The notes under the pieces were generated by a model. That model ran no database searches, was not told the origin of the DNA, and was given only the letters and a program-made list of their open reading frames with translations. DNA of 64,000 bases from Lentzea alba (GTDB lineage: Bacteria > Actinomycetota > Actinomycetes > Mycobacteriales > Pseudonocardiaceae). Positions 17,173 through 25,915 of this stretch are shown one piece after another (position 1 is the first letter of the stretch; each line of letters opens with the position of its first letter). The translations under genes and the position numbers were made by a program. Location: NCBI RefSeq assembly GCF_011067745.1, contig NZ_JAAMPJ010000003.1, positions 1 through 64,000 on the forward strand, written 5' to 3'.

Positions 17173-19089
17173 GTGGACGGCTACAGCTCATGGCGATTCA
17201 TGATGGGGGCGACCGCGGACGCGCCGTCCAAGGTGCGCCGCGGGACCTTCCGGCGCGTGCTGGCGTTCGCCCGGCCGCACCGCGCGAAGCTGATCGTGTT
17301 CCTGCTGCTGACGGTGATCTCGTCGGTCCTCGCGGTGACCACTCCGCTGCTGGCCGGCCGCGTGGTCGACGCGATCGTCCGCGGCTCCACGCCGTCCGTG
17401 GTGGTGTGGCTCGCCGTGGTGATCGCGGTGATCGCCGTGGTCGACGCCGGGCTGGGGGTCGTCGAGCGGTGGCAGTCGACGCGGATCGGTGAGGGGCTGA
17501 TCTACGACTTGCGCCGTGCCGTGTTCGGGCACGTGCAGAAGATGCCGGTCGCCTTCTTCACGCGCACCCGCACCGGTGCGTTGGTCTCACGGCTGAACAA
17601 CGACGTGATCGGCGCGCAGCGCGCGTTCACCTCCACGCTGTCGGGCTTCGTCACGAACATCATCCAGCTGGTGTTGTCGCTGGGCGTCATGTTCACGCTG
17701 TCGTGGCAGGTCACGGCGTTGGCGCTGGTGCTGCTGCCGGTGTTCGTGCTGCCCGCCAAACGCATGGGCAAGCGGATGGCGGACATGCAGCGCGAGGCTT
17801 CCACGTTGAACGCCTCGATGGTCACCCAGTCGACCGAGCGGTTCTCGGCGCCCGGTGCGACGCTGGTGAAGCTGTTCGGGCGGCCGGACCGGGAGGAGCA
17901 GGAGTTCTCGGACAAGGCTGCTCAGGTTCGCGACATCGGCATCCGGACCGCGATGGCCACGCGGTGGTTCATGACGGGGCTGACGCTGGTGTCCGCGCTG
18001 GCCCAGGCTCTGGTGTACGGGCTGGGTGGCTACCTGGCTCTGACCGGGCATCTGGCCGCTGGCGCGGTGGTTTCGCTGGCGTTGCTGCTCACGCGGTTGT
18101 ACGCGCCGTTGACCGCGCTGGCCAACGCTCGGGTCGACCTGATGACGGCGTTGGTGTCGTTCGAGCGGGTCTTCGAGGTGCTGGATCTCGAACCGATGAT
18201 CCAGGAACGTCCCCATGCTCGGTCTCTCCCCGAGGGTGCCGTGTCGGTCGCCTTCGAGGACGTCCGCTTCGCGTACCCGTCGGCCGAGAAGGTGTCGCTG
18301 GCGTCACTGGAGTCGGTGGCCACTTTGGACACTCGCGGTGGTGAAGAGGTGTTGCACGGCATCAGTTTCAAGGCCGAGGCCGGGCAATTAGTGGCCATGG
18401 TCGGGTCGTCAGGGGCCGGCAAGTCGACGCTGGCCTCGCTGGTGCCGCGCCTTTACGACGTCGACTCCGGGTCGGTTCGTCTGTCCGATGTGGACGTTCG
18501 AGACCTGACCTTCGACTCGCTGCGCTCGACCGTCGGCGTGGTGACGCAGGACGGGCACCTGTTCCACGACACCATTCGCGCCAACCTGGAGTACGCCGCG
18601 CCCGGAGCTTCCGACGACGAGATCTGGGATTCGCTGCGGCGAGCCCGGTTGCTGGACCTCGTCGCGTCGCTGCCGGACCAGCTGGACACCGTGGTCGGGG
18701 AGCGCGGCTACCGGCTGTCCGGTGGGGAACGGCAGCGGCTGACGATCGCCCGGTTGTTGCTGGCCAAGCCTCGGGTCGTCATCCTGGACGAGGCGACCGC
18801 CCACCTGGACTCGGAGTCCGAGGCCGCCGTGCAGGAGGCGTTGACCGAGGCTCTGGACGGGCGCACCGCGCTGGTGATCGCCCACCGGTTGTCGACCATT
18901 CGCAATGCCGACCAGATCTTGGTCATGGAGCACGGGGAGATCGTCGAGCGGGGGACGCACACCGAGCTGATGGCCGCTGAGGGCCGGTACGCCGACCTCT
19001 GCAACACCCAGTTCGCCGAGCCTCCGGCAGTGGCCGTCTACCCGACGCCTCAGTTCAGCGCGCGGGAGGAGGTGGGGCAGCGGTACTGA
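17173..19089 (+). CDS. ABC transporter, fused membrane and ATP-binding domains
   Basis: About 638 aa. Residues roughly 40-330 form a six-helix type IV (ABCB-like) exporter membrane domain; the rest is the ATPase with Walker A GSSGAGKST, Q-loop VVTQDGHLF, signature LSGGERQR, Walker B VVILDEATAHLD and H-loop IAHRLSTI. An insert of about 15 residues (LASLESVATLDTRGGEE) precedes the first ATPase strand. It probably works as a homodimer exporting a lipid, peptide or drug. The start is uncertain: GTG 17173 or ATG 17200, neither with a clear Shine-Dalgarno sequence. Confidence 0.85.
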   Translation: MDGYSSWRFMMGATADAPSKVRRGTFRRVLAFARPHRAKLIVFLLLTVISSVLAVTTPLLAGRVVDAIVRGSTPSVVVWLAVVIAVIAVVDAGLGVVERWQSTRIGEGLIYDLRRAVFGHVQKMPVAFFTRTRTGALVSRLNNDVIGAQRAFTSTLSGFVTNIIQLVLSLGVMFTLSWQVTALALVLLPVFVLPAKRMGKRMADMQREASTLNASMVTQSTERFSAPGATLVKLFGRPDREEQEFSDKAAQVRDIGIRTAMATRWFMTGLTLVSALAQALVYGLGGYLALTGHLAAGAVVSLALLLTRLYAPLTALANARVDLMTALVSFERVFEVLDLEPMIQERPHARSLPEGAVSVAFEDVRFAYPSAEKVSLASLESVATLDTRGGEEVLHGISFKAEAGQLVAMVGSSGAGKSTLASLVPRLYDVDSGSVRLSDVDVRDLTFDSLRSTVGVVTQDGHLFHDTIRANLEYAAPGASDDEIWDSLRRARLLDLVASLPDQLDTVVGERGYRLSGGERQRLTIARLLLAKPRVVILDEATAHLDSESEAAVQEALTEALDGRTALVIAHRLSTIRNADQILVMEHGEIVERGTHTELMAAEGRYADLCNTQFAEPPAVAVYPTPQFSAREEVGQRY

Positions 19090-19130
19090 TCGGGCGTCAC
19101 GCTTGAGGCCGGACCGGCGATGGTACGGGG

Positions 19131-21227
19131 GTGAAGCATTGGTCACCCCGGTTGGCTCGGTTCGCTGTCGCGCTGGTGTTGGGCGGATGGGTCGTCTGGG
19201 TGGCGTTGATGGACGCGCCCGACCGAGGCGAGAGCAGCACGTTCGGCCAGTTCGCGCTGGCGGCGGCGACGATGGTGTTGCTGCTGTGGGACTTGCTGGT
19301 CAAGGTGTTCAAGCGGACCGACGCACCTGACACCGACCTGCTGGCCGACGGCCTGGCGCGAGCCATGCGCGTCCAGTGGGAACACGCGGCGGCCGACCGG
19401 CGGCTGTTGCTGCCGGCACCCCTGCCGATCAGGTGGGAACGGTGCGCCGAACCGGTGGCGGGTCCCGTTGCCGCGGCCGTGGTGCCGCGCGGTGGTCAGG
19501 CCCAGTTCGACCCGCTGCCCGGCCTCGCGCCGGTCACCGCGGCCAAGCTGCGCAGCGGCGACCGCAAGGCGTTGCACCGCATCTACGGCGGGCTGGCGTC
19601 CGGGCGGCTGATGCTGGTCGGCGGGCCGGGCAGCGGCAAGTCGTCGGCGGCGGTGCTGCTGTTGCTCGACGCCCTGCGGCATCGCGACGGGCTCGACCCG
19701 ACCGAGCGGCAACGAGTGCCGGTGCCGGTGATGTTCACGATGTCGGGCTGGGACCCGGACACCACCCCGCTCGAACAGTGGCTGATCACCACACTGCGGC
19801 AGATGCCGTCGTTCCACCTCACCGAACCGCAGGCCGCCGCGTTGCTGCAGGCGCGGAAGATCGCGGTGTTCCTCGACGGCCTGGACGAGGTCCCCGCCGG
19901 GCTTCGGGGGGTGATCCTCCGGGCGCTGAGTGAGCAGAGCAGCTTCCGACTGGTGTTGCTCACCCGGACGCGGGAACTCGTCGACGCCGCCGCTGGTCAG
20001 ACGCTGGCGGGCGCGGTGGCGCTGGAGCTCTCGCCGTTGCGTCCGGCCGATGTCGCGGACTACCTGGCGCGGACGCTCACCGATCCGCCGCCGGCGCCGT
20101 GGCAGGCGGTCATCCACGCGGTCACGAACACCCCGGACACCGCGTTCGCCCGCGCGTTGTCGTCCCCGCTGACGGTGAGTCTGCTCCGCGACATCTACGG
20201 CAACGCGGGGCCGGTCGACGAACTGCTGGACATCACCCGGTTTCCGGACGCCAAAGCGGTGGAGAACCACCTGCTGGACCAAGTGGTCGCAACGGCCTAC
20301 GAGCGGCGTCCTGGTGAGCGTCCGTACCGCTGCACGGCCGCGGCGGCGCGCTCCACCCTGGAGTTCGTCGCCCGGAGGCTGTCCGAGGGCGGCACGCGTG
20401 ACCTGACTCTGTGGGACATCACGCGATGGGTGTCGCTCACGGGGCGGTTGGTGCTGACAGGGATCGTCCTCGCACTCGTGTCGACGGGTGGATTCGTCGT
20501 CAGCTTGGGTGAGGACGAAGCTGGTTATGGACTCGTGTTCGGTGTGATCGCTCTCCTCGCAGCTTGGATGAAGCACCTTTTTGGTCCGATGACGTCGCAA
20601 CGGTTTGAACTTCGGAGGCTCTTCACGCATCAAGCGGCCCTGTGCGGGGTGGCAGCCGGTCTGATCGCCGGGGGTGGGGTGCTCCCGTTTCTGCTCGCGA
20701 GGGGCTACGGGCTCGTGGTCAGCTCGCTCTTCGGAGCGGTCTCGTTCGCCATGTGCGCGGTGCTGGCATGGTTGGGGTTCGGGCTCAGAGGGAAGGCCGC
20801 ACCGAGGGACCACCCCGTCGCGCCGTGGGTTGCGGTCAAGGAAGATCTGACGGTTGCTCTGGTGCTGGCGTTCGTGTCCGGCGTCGGCATGGCTTCCGCG
20901 CGCCAGCTGGGTCATGCTTTCGCTTACAGTCGTGGCAACCCAGCTGCTCTGCTCGATGGATTCGCCGATGACTTCTGGCCGGCCGTGCTGAGCGGCGTGA
21001 TCATCGGCGTGGTCCTGGCGGTAGGGTTCTCGCACGGTTTTCAGCTGATGATCGCCCAGATCTGGCTCGCTGTCCGGTACCGCACCCCGCTGCGCTTCAC
21101 CCGATTCCTCGAGGACGCGCACGAACGGCACCTGCTGCGCGTGGTCGGTCCGATCTACCAGTTCCGCCATGCCACCCTGCAGGACAGGCTCGCCGGAGCG
21201 ACCACGCGCCAGAAAGTCAGCCCTTGA
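19131..21227 (+). CDS. Membrane-bound NACHT (STAND) NTPase
   Basis: A 698-aa protein. Two N-terminal membrane segments (about residues 8-27 and 40-60) precede a NACHT P-loop domain: Walker A GGPGSGKSSA (about 160), hhhhDGLDE Walker B (VFLDGLDEVP) and sensor LLTRTRELV. A helical STAND segment follows, then about six membrane helices (about 440-650) and the tail VVGPIYQFRHATLQDRLA. Such proteins are common in large actinomycete genomes; the job is usually unknown and may be signalling or defence. GTG 19131. The 3' end overlaps the convergent transpeptidase gene by 11 bp. Confidence 0.8.
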   Translation: MKHWSPRLARFAVALVLGGWVVWVALMDAPDRGESSTFGQFALAAATMVLLLWDLLVKVFKRTDAPDTDLLADGLARAMRVQWEHAAADRRLLLPAPLPIRWERCAEPVAGPVAAAVVPRGGQAQFDPLPGLAPVTAAKLRSGDRKALHRIYGGLASGRLMLVGGPGSGKSSAAVLLLLDALRHRDGLDPTERQRVPVPVMFTMSGWDPDTTPLEQWLITTLRQMPSFHLTEPQAAALLQARKIAVFLDGLDEVPAGLRGVILRALSEQSSFRLVLLTRTRELVDAAAGQTLAGAVALELSPLRPADVADYLARTLTDPPPAPWQAVIHAVTNTPDTAFARALSSPLTVSLLRDIYGNAGPVDELLDITRFPDAKAVENHLLDQVVATAYERRPGERPYRCTAAAARSTLEFVARRLSEGGTRDLTLWDITRWVSLTGRLVLTGIVLALVSTGGFVVSLGEDEAGYGLVFGVIALLAAWMKHLFGPMTSQRFELRRLFTHQAALCGVAAGLIAGGGVLPFLLARGYGLVVSSLFGAVSFAMCAVLAWLGFGLRGKAAPRDHPVAPWVAVKEDLTVALVLAFVSGVGMASARQLGHAFAYSRGNPAALLDGFADDFWPAVLSGVIIGVVLAVGFSHGFQLMIAQIWLAVRYRTPLRFTRFLEDAHERHLLRVVGPIYQFRHATLQDRLAGATTRQKVSP

Positions 21228-22791
21228 GGAACGCGGCGGTGGCGTTCAGGGCGCTCTGCGACGAACCCGCGTTCTCGACGAACACCGCGAACGCCACGTT
21301 GCCCTGGTAGCCCACGAACCAGCCGTGCGCGGTGCCGCCACCTGCTTCTGCCGTGCCGGTTTTGCCCGCCAGGTTGGGGATTCCGGCCAGTTGCTTGGCG
21401 GTGCCGCCGGTGACCACCTCGCGCATCATCGCGCGCAGGGGCTGGAGCACGGCGGCGGGCGGGGCTGCTGCCACGTCGTTCGGGACTGAGGGCTTGCCGC
21501 GCATCAGCGTTGGTGTGGGCTGTTTGCCCGAGACGACGGTGGCGGCCACCAGGGCCATGCCGAAGGGGCTGGCGACGACGTTGCCCTGGCCGAAGCTGTT
21601 CTCCACCTGCTGGTCGCCGGAGGCCGGCGGGACCTTGCCGGTGTTGGTGTCGGCGCCGGTGATGGTCCAGTCGGCGCCCAGACCGAAGCGCTTGGCCATG
21701 TCCGGGAGGGCGTTCGGCGGGAGTTTCGAGCCCAGCGAGCCGAAGGTGGTGTTGCAGCTGACGGCGAAGGCGGTGTGGAAGGGGAGGCTGTCGTAGCCGA
21801 AGTCGGCGTTCTTGATGGTGCGGGTGCCGATGGTCGCCGTGGCGGGGCACGGCAGGGCCGTGTTGGGTTGCGTCAGGCCCGCGTTCAGGGCGGCGGCCGC
21901 GGTCACGATCTTCATCGTCGAGCCCGGTGCGTAGCGGCCCACGAACGGGTTGGTGCCGGACAGCGCCTTGTTCTGGGCCACGGCCAGGATCTCGCTGGTG
22001 GAGGCCTCGATGGCGACGATGGCCGCGCCTTGGGGGAGAGCGTCCACTGCCGCTTGGGCCGCTGCTTGGCGGGCCGGGTCGATGGTGACGGTGATCTTTT
22101 CGCCGGACTCCGGCTTTTTGCCGTCGATCGGGGTGAAGGCGGTGCCGTTGGCGATGCCCACCTCCCAGCCGTCGGTGCCCTTGATGTCGCCGGTCTGGCC
22201 GGTGATGGTCTTGTACAGGCCGTCCGGGATGGTGCCTTGGACCAGCGGCTTGCCGTCGCGGCCCAGGAGGGCGCCGTCGGCCGGTGCCGGGCGGTAGGTG
22301 AGGGCGCCGCCTTCGGTCAGTTGTGGGTGGATCAGGGTGGGGGTCCAGTGGACCTTCCAGTCGTCACCGGTGCGGCGCAGGTTGATCGTGATGTCGTACT
22401 TCAGGGTGGCGTTGCTGGGCAGGGTCCACGTCACGGTGGCCGGGAAGTCCGCTGTGGTGGCGTCGCCGGTGGTTTGTGATGCGAGAGTGGCCTGGTAGGT
22501 GGAGGCGCCCATCGCCGACTTGGTGGCGATCAGTGCGTTCACCGCCGGGTTTGGCGCGTCGGTGTACGGGGCTGCCGCTGTTGGTTCGACGAACAGGTTG
22601 TTGACGAACAGGCGGGCCACGTCGGCGGCGGTCACGACCTGCTGCTGTGCTTGTTCCTGTGTTCGTCTTGGCTGTTCGGTCGAGGCGGCCGGGTCGTCGC
22701 TGTTGAAGAGCAGGACGCTCGCCACGCCCACCGTGGTGGCGGTGGCGAGCGCGCCGCCGATCAGGATCCATCTGCGAGTCTTCTGTTCCAC
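21217..22791 (-). CDS. Penicillin-binding transpeptidase with NTF2-like N-terminal domain
   Basis: A 524-aa membrane-anchored protein. One N-terminal span (WILIGGALATATTVGVASVLLF) is followed by a MecA_N/NTF2-like domain (about 50-165), a dimerisation segment, and a transpeptidase with YAPGSTMKI (SxxK), SCN (SxN) and KTGTAE (KTG). It would cross-link peptidoglycan outside the membrane like actinobacterial class B PBPs. GTG 22791 follows a GGGGGG run. No neighbouring division genes; monocistronic. Confidence 0.9.
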   Translation of the reverse strand: MEQKTRRWILIGGALATATTVGVASVLLFNSDDPAASTEQPRRTQEQAQQQVVTAADVARLFVNNLFVEPTAAAPYTDAPNPAVNALIATKSAMGASTYQATLASQTTGDATTADFPATVTWTLPSNATLKYDITINLRRTGDDWKVHWTPTLIHPQLTEGGALTYRPAPADGALLGRDGKPLVQGTIPDGLYKTITGQTGDIKGTDGWEVGIANGTAFTPIDGKKPESGEKITVTIDPARQAAAQAAVDALPQGAAIVAIEASTSEILAVAQNKALSGTNPFVGRYAPGSTMKIVTAAAALNAGLTQPNTALPCPATATIGTRTIKNADFGYDSLPFHTAFAVSCNTTFGSLGSKLPPNALPDMAKRFGLGADWTITGADTNTGKVPPASGDQQVENSFGQGNVVASPFGMALVAATVVSGKQPTPTLMRGKPSVPNDVAAAPPAAVLQPLRAMMREVVTGGTAKQLAGIPNLAGKTGTAEAGGGTAHGWFVGYQGNVAFAVFVENAGSSQSALNATAAFLKG

Positions 22792-22870
22792 CGGTCAAAT
22801 CCCCCCAGGTAAGTGCTTTCCCCGGTGGGAGACTAACGGTGGCCAGCTGAGATGCACTGAGTATTGCTAC

Positions 22871-23611
22871 TCAACCGAGCTGCGGGATGCGGGTTTGGTA
22901 GTGCCTGAGCAGGTCGGCGTTGGCCGCGTCGCCGCCTTCCACGTTGGCGCTGCGCCACAGCGGCAGTTGCACACCGGTTTCGGCGGCCTTGTCGACCAGG
23001 CGGACCATCAGCAGGTTCCAGAGGAACGCGGTCGCCACGGTGGAGATCGCCGCGGTGACCGGGGCGTGCTCCGGGTAGGTCGAGTCGCCGGGCGGCACGA
23101 GGTTGTCCAGGACGACGGTGGCCACCTCGGCGAGGGTGACGCCCGCGCGGCGCGGGGCCTGGGCGCTCGCGGCGACCGACGTGACGGCCACGACCGGGCA
23201 GCCCGCGTTGGCCGCTTCCTGGGCCAGTTCGACCGGGTAGTGGTTGACGCCCGAGGTCGAGAAGACGAACAGCACGTCGTGCGGGGCCAGGCCCGCCTCG
23301 CGCAGGACCTCGCCCGCGAGGCCGGAGCGGCGTTCGGCCGCCGTGCTGCTGATGGCGCCGTGCATCGGGAGCAGTTCGGGGTGGTAGATCGGGCGGACGC
23401 AGGCCAGGCCGCCTGCCCGGTAGAAGGTCTCCGCGACCGCCGCGAGCGAGTGGCCAGCGCCTGCGGTGAGGATGGTTCCGTCGGCCTGCACGGCGGCGAG
23501 CACGAGCTCGGCGACGTCGTCGAGTGCGGCGGCGTTCTGCTGTTCGACGCGCGTCAGGTGCGTGCGGACGAGGTTGCCGTAGTCGGAGCCGGTCACGGTG
23601 TCGGTCGTCAT
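22871..23611 (-). CDS. SIS-domain sugar isomerase-like protein
   Basis: A 246-aa cytosolic protein with a single sugar isomerase (SIS) domain: GTILTAGAGHSLAAVAETFYRAGG at residue about 45 and VLFVFSTSGVNHYPVELAQEAANAGCPVVAVTS at about 120, the two conserved SIS loops that bind phosphosugars. The N-terminus (YGNLVRTHLTRVEQQNAAALDDVAEL) resembles the YphE/UPF0309 group. It may isomerise or sense an amino-sugar phosphate. ATG 23611 has no clear Shine-Dalgarno sequence. Confidence 0.82.
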   Translation of the reverse strand: MTTDTVTGSDYGNLVRTHLTRVEQQNAAALDDVAELVLAAVQADGTILTAGAGHSLAAVAETFYRAGGLACVRPIYHPELLPMHGAISSTAAERRSGLAGEVLREAGLAPHDVLFVFSTSGVNHYPVELAQEAANAGCPVVAVTSVAASAQAPRRAGVTLAEVATVVLDNLVPPGDSTYPEHAPVTAAISTVATAFLWNLLMVRLVDKAAETGVQLPLWRSANVEGGDAANADLLRHYQTRIPQLG

Positions 23612-23706
23612 GCGGGTCAGTAGTACCGGATCGATGGTGACCTCACCAGTAACCCGAGCACGACAAACCTCGATACGCGCGATAACGGCACTCGTGTGGG
23701 CAGGGG

Positions 23707-23889
23707 GTGGGTTGGATCAGGCGGTACTTCTACTTCTGGGTCGTGCTGGCGGCGGTCTTCACGGCTGCGGGGGCCACGCACATAGCGCTGGCGGTCACCT
23801 ACTCCGAGCTCTGGCCGGTGTGGGTGGCGTGCGGGCTGCTCGTCGGCGCCGGTGGGTGCGCTCGTGCGGCGGTGCACGCGCGGCCTTAG
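23707..23889 (+). CDS. Small two-helix membrane protein
   Basis: 60 aa, starting MGWIRRYFYFWVVLAAV. Two hydrophobic stretches (about 8-30 and 36-52) separated by a short polar loop suggest a small integral membrane protein. The GTG start sits right behind a G-run. No family was recognised. It immediately precedes a peptidase remnant, so it may belong to the same degraded area, but its frame is intact. Confidence 0.5.
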   Translation: MGWIRRYFYFWVVLAAVFTAAGATHIALAVTYSELWPVWVACGLLVGAGGCARAAVHARP

Positions 23890-23899
23890 GCCAGCAGTT

Positions 23900-24163
23900 C
23901 CACACGCGCAGCTGCCGCAGAAGCTCAAGGCCGACGTCGTCTACAACGTCAACCACGGCCACGCCGTCGTGATCAACGTGATCAACGTGATCCGCCTGAA
24001 CGGCCGCAACTACTCCGGCGGCCACTACGCCACGATCGTCGGCTACCGCGCCGGTGACAACGAGTTCGCGGTCGCCGACCCGGCGTACGCGGGCGGTGCG
24101 CTGCACTGGCTGAGCGCGTCCAACGTGTCGTCGGGCATCAAGCTCCGCCGCTACGTGGCCTGA
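23900..24163 (+). pseudogene. C39-family peptidase remnant (C-terminal half)
   Basis: The frame reads QLPQKLKADVVYNV, then VVINVINVIRLNGRNYSGGHYATIVGYR, FAVADPAY and HWLSASNVSSGIKLRRYVA. These are the C-terminal landmarks of secreted actinobacterial C39-like peptidases, with the catalytic His in GGHYATIVGY and Asp in VADPAY. The N-terminal half with the signal peptide and catalytic Cys is absent, and the frame has no start of its own outside the preceding small gene. A tandem GTGATCAAC duplication lies inside. The 3' end overlaps the next convergent gene by 13 bp. Confidence 0.72.
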
Positions 24164-24723
24164 TTCCGCGGCAGGTCACCGGGGTGATCCACATCGGCAC
24201 CGTCCGCCACGTCGGCGCATTCGACGTGGCGGACGGTGTTGGCGTTGAGGTAGTCCCGCGCGCCCTGGTCACCCGCCGCCGACGCCATCACACCCGCGAA
24301 GTGGTCGGAGCCGATCAGGACCGGGTGCCCGATCTCGCCGTGGTAGACCGCGCGCGCCAGGGTTTTGGGCTCGGCGAGGGCCATCAGGCGGTGCAGCGCG
24401 GCGACGGTGACACCCGGAGTGTCCACGGGCAGCACCACGACGGCGTCCGCGATGCCGATGGCGTGCAGGCCGGTTCGCAGCGATGAACCCATACCGGTGT
24501 CCCAGTCGGGGTTGTCGACGATCGTCACGCCGTCCAAAGAGGCCTTCGCACGCACCACGTCGGCTTGGGCGCCGAGGACGACGACGACCGGATCGCATCC
24601 GGCCGCCTTGAGGAGTTCGGCGGTGCTTTCGACGAAGAGCTTGCCGCCCAACGGGACGAGGGCTTTGGGGGAGCCGAACCGGCGGCCTGCCCCCGCAGCT
24701 AGCAGAAGGCCGGCCACGCGCAT
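24151..24723 (-). CDS. MobA/MocA-like nucleotidyltransferase
   Basis: A 190-aa NTP transferase. The N-terminal nucleotide-binding signature is LLLAAGAGRRFGSPKALVPLGGK, followed by the metal-binding VVVLPVDTPGVT and the substrate-side GHPVLIGSDHF with GDQGARDYL. This matches the MocA/CoxI-type group (molybdenum cofactor cytidylyl- or guanylyltransferase-like). No molybdenum-enzyme genes lie nearby, so the cofactor link is inferred from the family alone. Confidence 0.8.
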   Translation of the reverse strand: MRVAGLLLAAGAGRRFGSPKALVPLGGKLFVESTAELLKAAGCDPVVVVLGAQADVVRAKASLDGVTIVDNPDWDTGMGSSLRTGLHAIGIADAVVVLPVDTPGVTVAALHRLMALAEPKTLARAVYHGEIGHPVLIGSDHFAGVMASAAGDQGARDYLNANTVRHVECADVADGADVDHPGDLPRNQAT

Positions 24724-24841
24724 GCCTCGAAACTACCGCCAGACCTAGGGCCCTGGTCGGTGAGCCGGGCGAGTTGGAACCCCAGCGCCATGCGTGATCG
24801 TGTCCCGCAGCGCTGTTGCAGCTGTGCCACCACGGACCGCG

Positions 24842-24943
24842 TCAGTTCTTGCTGAAGATCAGCCGGTCGTTGCCCGACCTGCCGAGGAAGCCCGTCTGCT
24901 CCTCGAAGGAACCGAGGTCGATCAGCTGCGGCGTCTCGTACAT
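24842..24943 (-). CDS. Lasso peptide precursor, citrulassin-like, orphan
   Basis: A 33-aa gene too short for usual calling. ATG 24943 has GAGAGG 8 nt upstream. The leader MYETPQLIDLGSFEEQTG matches the lasso pattern Y-x2-P-x-L-x3-G-x5-T-x recognised by the RRE protein, with Thr17 at position -2. The predicted core FLGRSGNDRLIFSKN (15 residues) has Asp8 for the ring to residue 1 and Arg9 directly after it, and closely resembles citrulassin A (LLGLAGNDRLVLSKN), whose Arg9 is turned into citrulline by a separately encoded deiminase. No cyclase (asparagine-synthetase-like), RRE/PqqD-like or transglutaminase-like protease gene is present anywhere in the window. The similarity is from memory of the published core. 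Confidence 0.85.
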   Translation of the reverse strand: MYETPQLIDLGSFEEQTGFLGRSGNDRLIFSKN

Positions 24944-25069
24944 GGTTCGCACCTCTCGTCGTGGGATCTTCGATTCAGCGCGCGCAAACTGAACGTAACG
25001 AGAGGGCCGAGCCGCTGACCAGGTAGAACGGCTTCCGTTCCGGCAGTTGCCGCAAGCGGCAATCGAGGT

Positions 25070-25894
25070 TCAGGAGAGGTGTTCGAGGAGCAGCGAGCTC
25101 GCCGCCTCCGGGATCTCCTCGGGAATCCAGTGGCTGACGTCCTCGACCATCTCGAACCGGTACCCGCCCGTGCACCACTTCTCGGTCTCGAACGCGGCCA
25201 CCGACCCGAACGCCACGTCCTCGGTGCTCCACACGTACATCGTCCTGACGCTGACCTTGTCCGCGGCGCCGGACGGCTTGCCCGCGCGGTACCAGTTCAA
25301 CGCCGCCGTGAGCGCGCCTTCCTCGCTCAGCCGCTGGACGTACTCGTCGACGTGCGACTGCCGGACCCGCCACTCGAACATCGATCTGAGCGCGTGGGCG
25401 TTGTTGTCGAGCATGCGGCGTTCGGTGCTGCGTTCGCGCCAGTCCAACATGTACTGCGAACGCATCCGTTGCTCTTCGTCGGTCTGCAGCGCGGTCTTCA
25501 ACGCACCGGGGTGGGGCGTGGAGAACACTGACAGCGTGCGGAGCCGGTCGGGGTGCTCGATCGCGGTCCACCAGGCGACCGCGCCGCCCCAGTCGTGGCC
25601 GACCAGGTCGAACGTGGTCCAGCCCAGCGCGTCCGCCATCGCGATCACGTCGCCGACCAGGTGCGTGACCGTGTACTCGTTCGCCTGCTCGGGCCGGACG
25701 CCGGGGGAGTAGCCGCGCTGGTCGGGGGCGACCGCGCGGAAGCCGTTCATGCCGAGCACCGCGACCTGGTGCTCCCACTCGATGGCGGCCTCGGGGAAAC
25801 CGTGCAGCAGCAGGACCGGGCGGCCGTCCTCGGGACCGGACGCGATGGCGTCGAAGCTGCCTGCCTCGGTCGGGATGCTGAGGTGTTCGATCAC
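25070..25894 (-). CDS. Alpha/beta hydrolase, epoxide hydrolase type
   Basis: A 274-aa alpha/beta-hydrolase. HGFPE (oxyanion motif), nucleophile Asp in GHDWGG, the second acid in WSTEDVAFG and the base His in VEDVSHWIPEE fit the epoxide hydrolase/haloalkane dehalogenase-type triad; Tyr residues in the cap (NWYRAG) could be the epoxide-polarising pair. It would open an epoxide by ester intermediate. GTG 25894, weak Shine-Dalgarno. It lies 126 bp upstream of the lasso precursor on the same strand; a link to that peptide is not indicated. Confidence 0.86.
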   Translation of the reverse strand: MIEHLSIPTEAGSFDAIASGPEDGRPVLLLHGFPEAAIEWEHQVAVLGMNGFRAVAPDQRGYSPGVRPEQANEYTVTHLVGDVIAMADALGWTTFDLVGHDWGGAVAWWTAIEHPDRLRTLSVFSTPHPGALKTALQTDEEQRMRSQYMLDWRERSTERRMLDNNAHALRSMFEWRVRQSHVDEYVQRLSEEGALTAALNWYRAGKPSGAADKVSVRTMYVWSTEDVAFGSVAAFETEKWCTGGYRFEMVEDVSHWIPEEIPEAASSLLLEHLS

Positions 25895-25915
25895 CGTTCG
25901 ACAATACTGCCGTGA

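Noticed and set aside
24794..25018. 74-aa plus-strand ORF over the lasso precursor
   Set aside because: No ribosome-binding site or recognisable protein; the minus-strand 33-codon frame has both a ribosome-binding site and a family motif.
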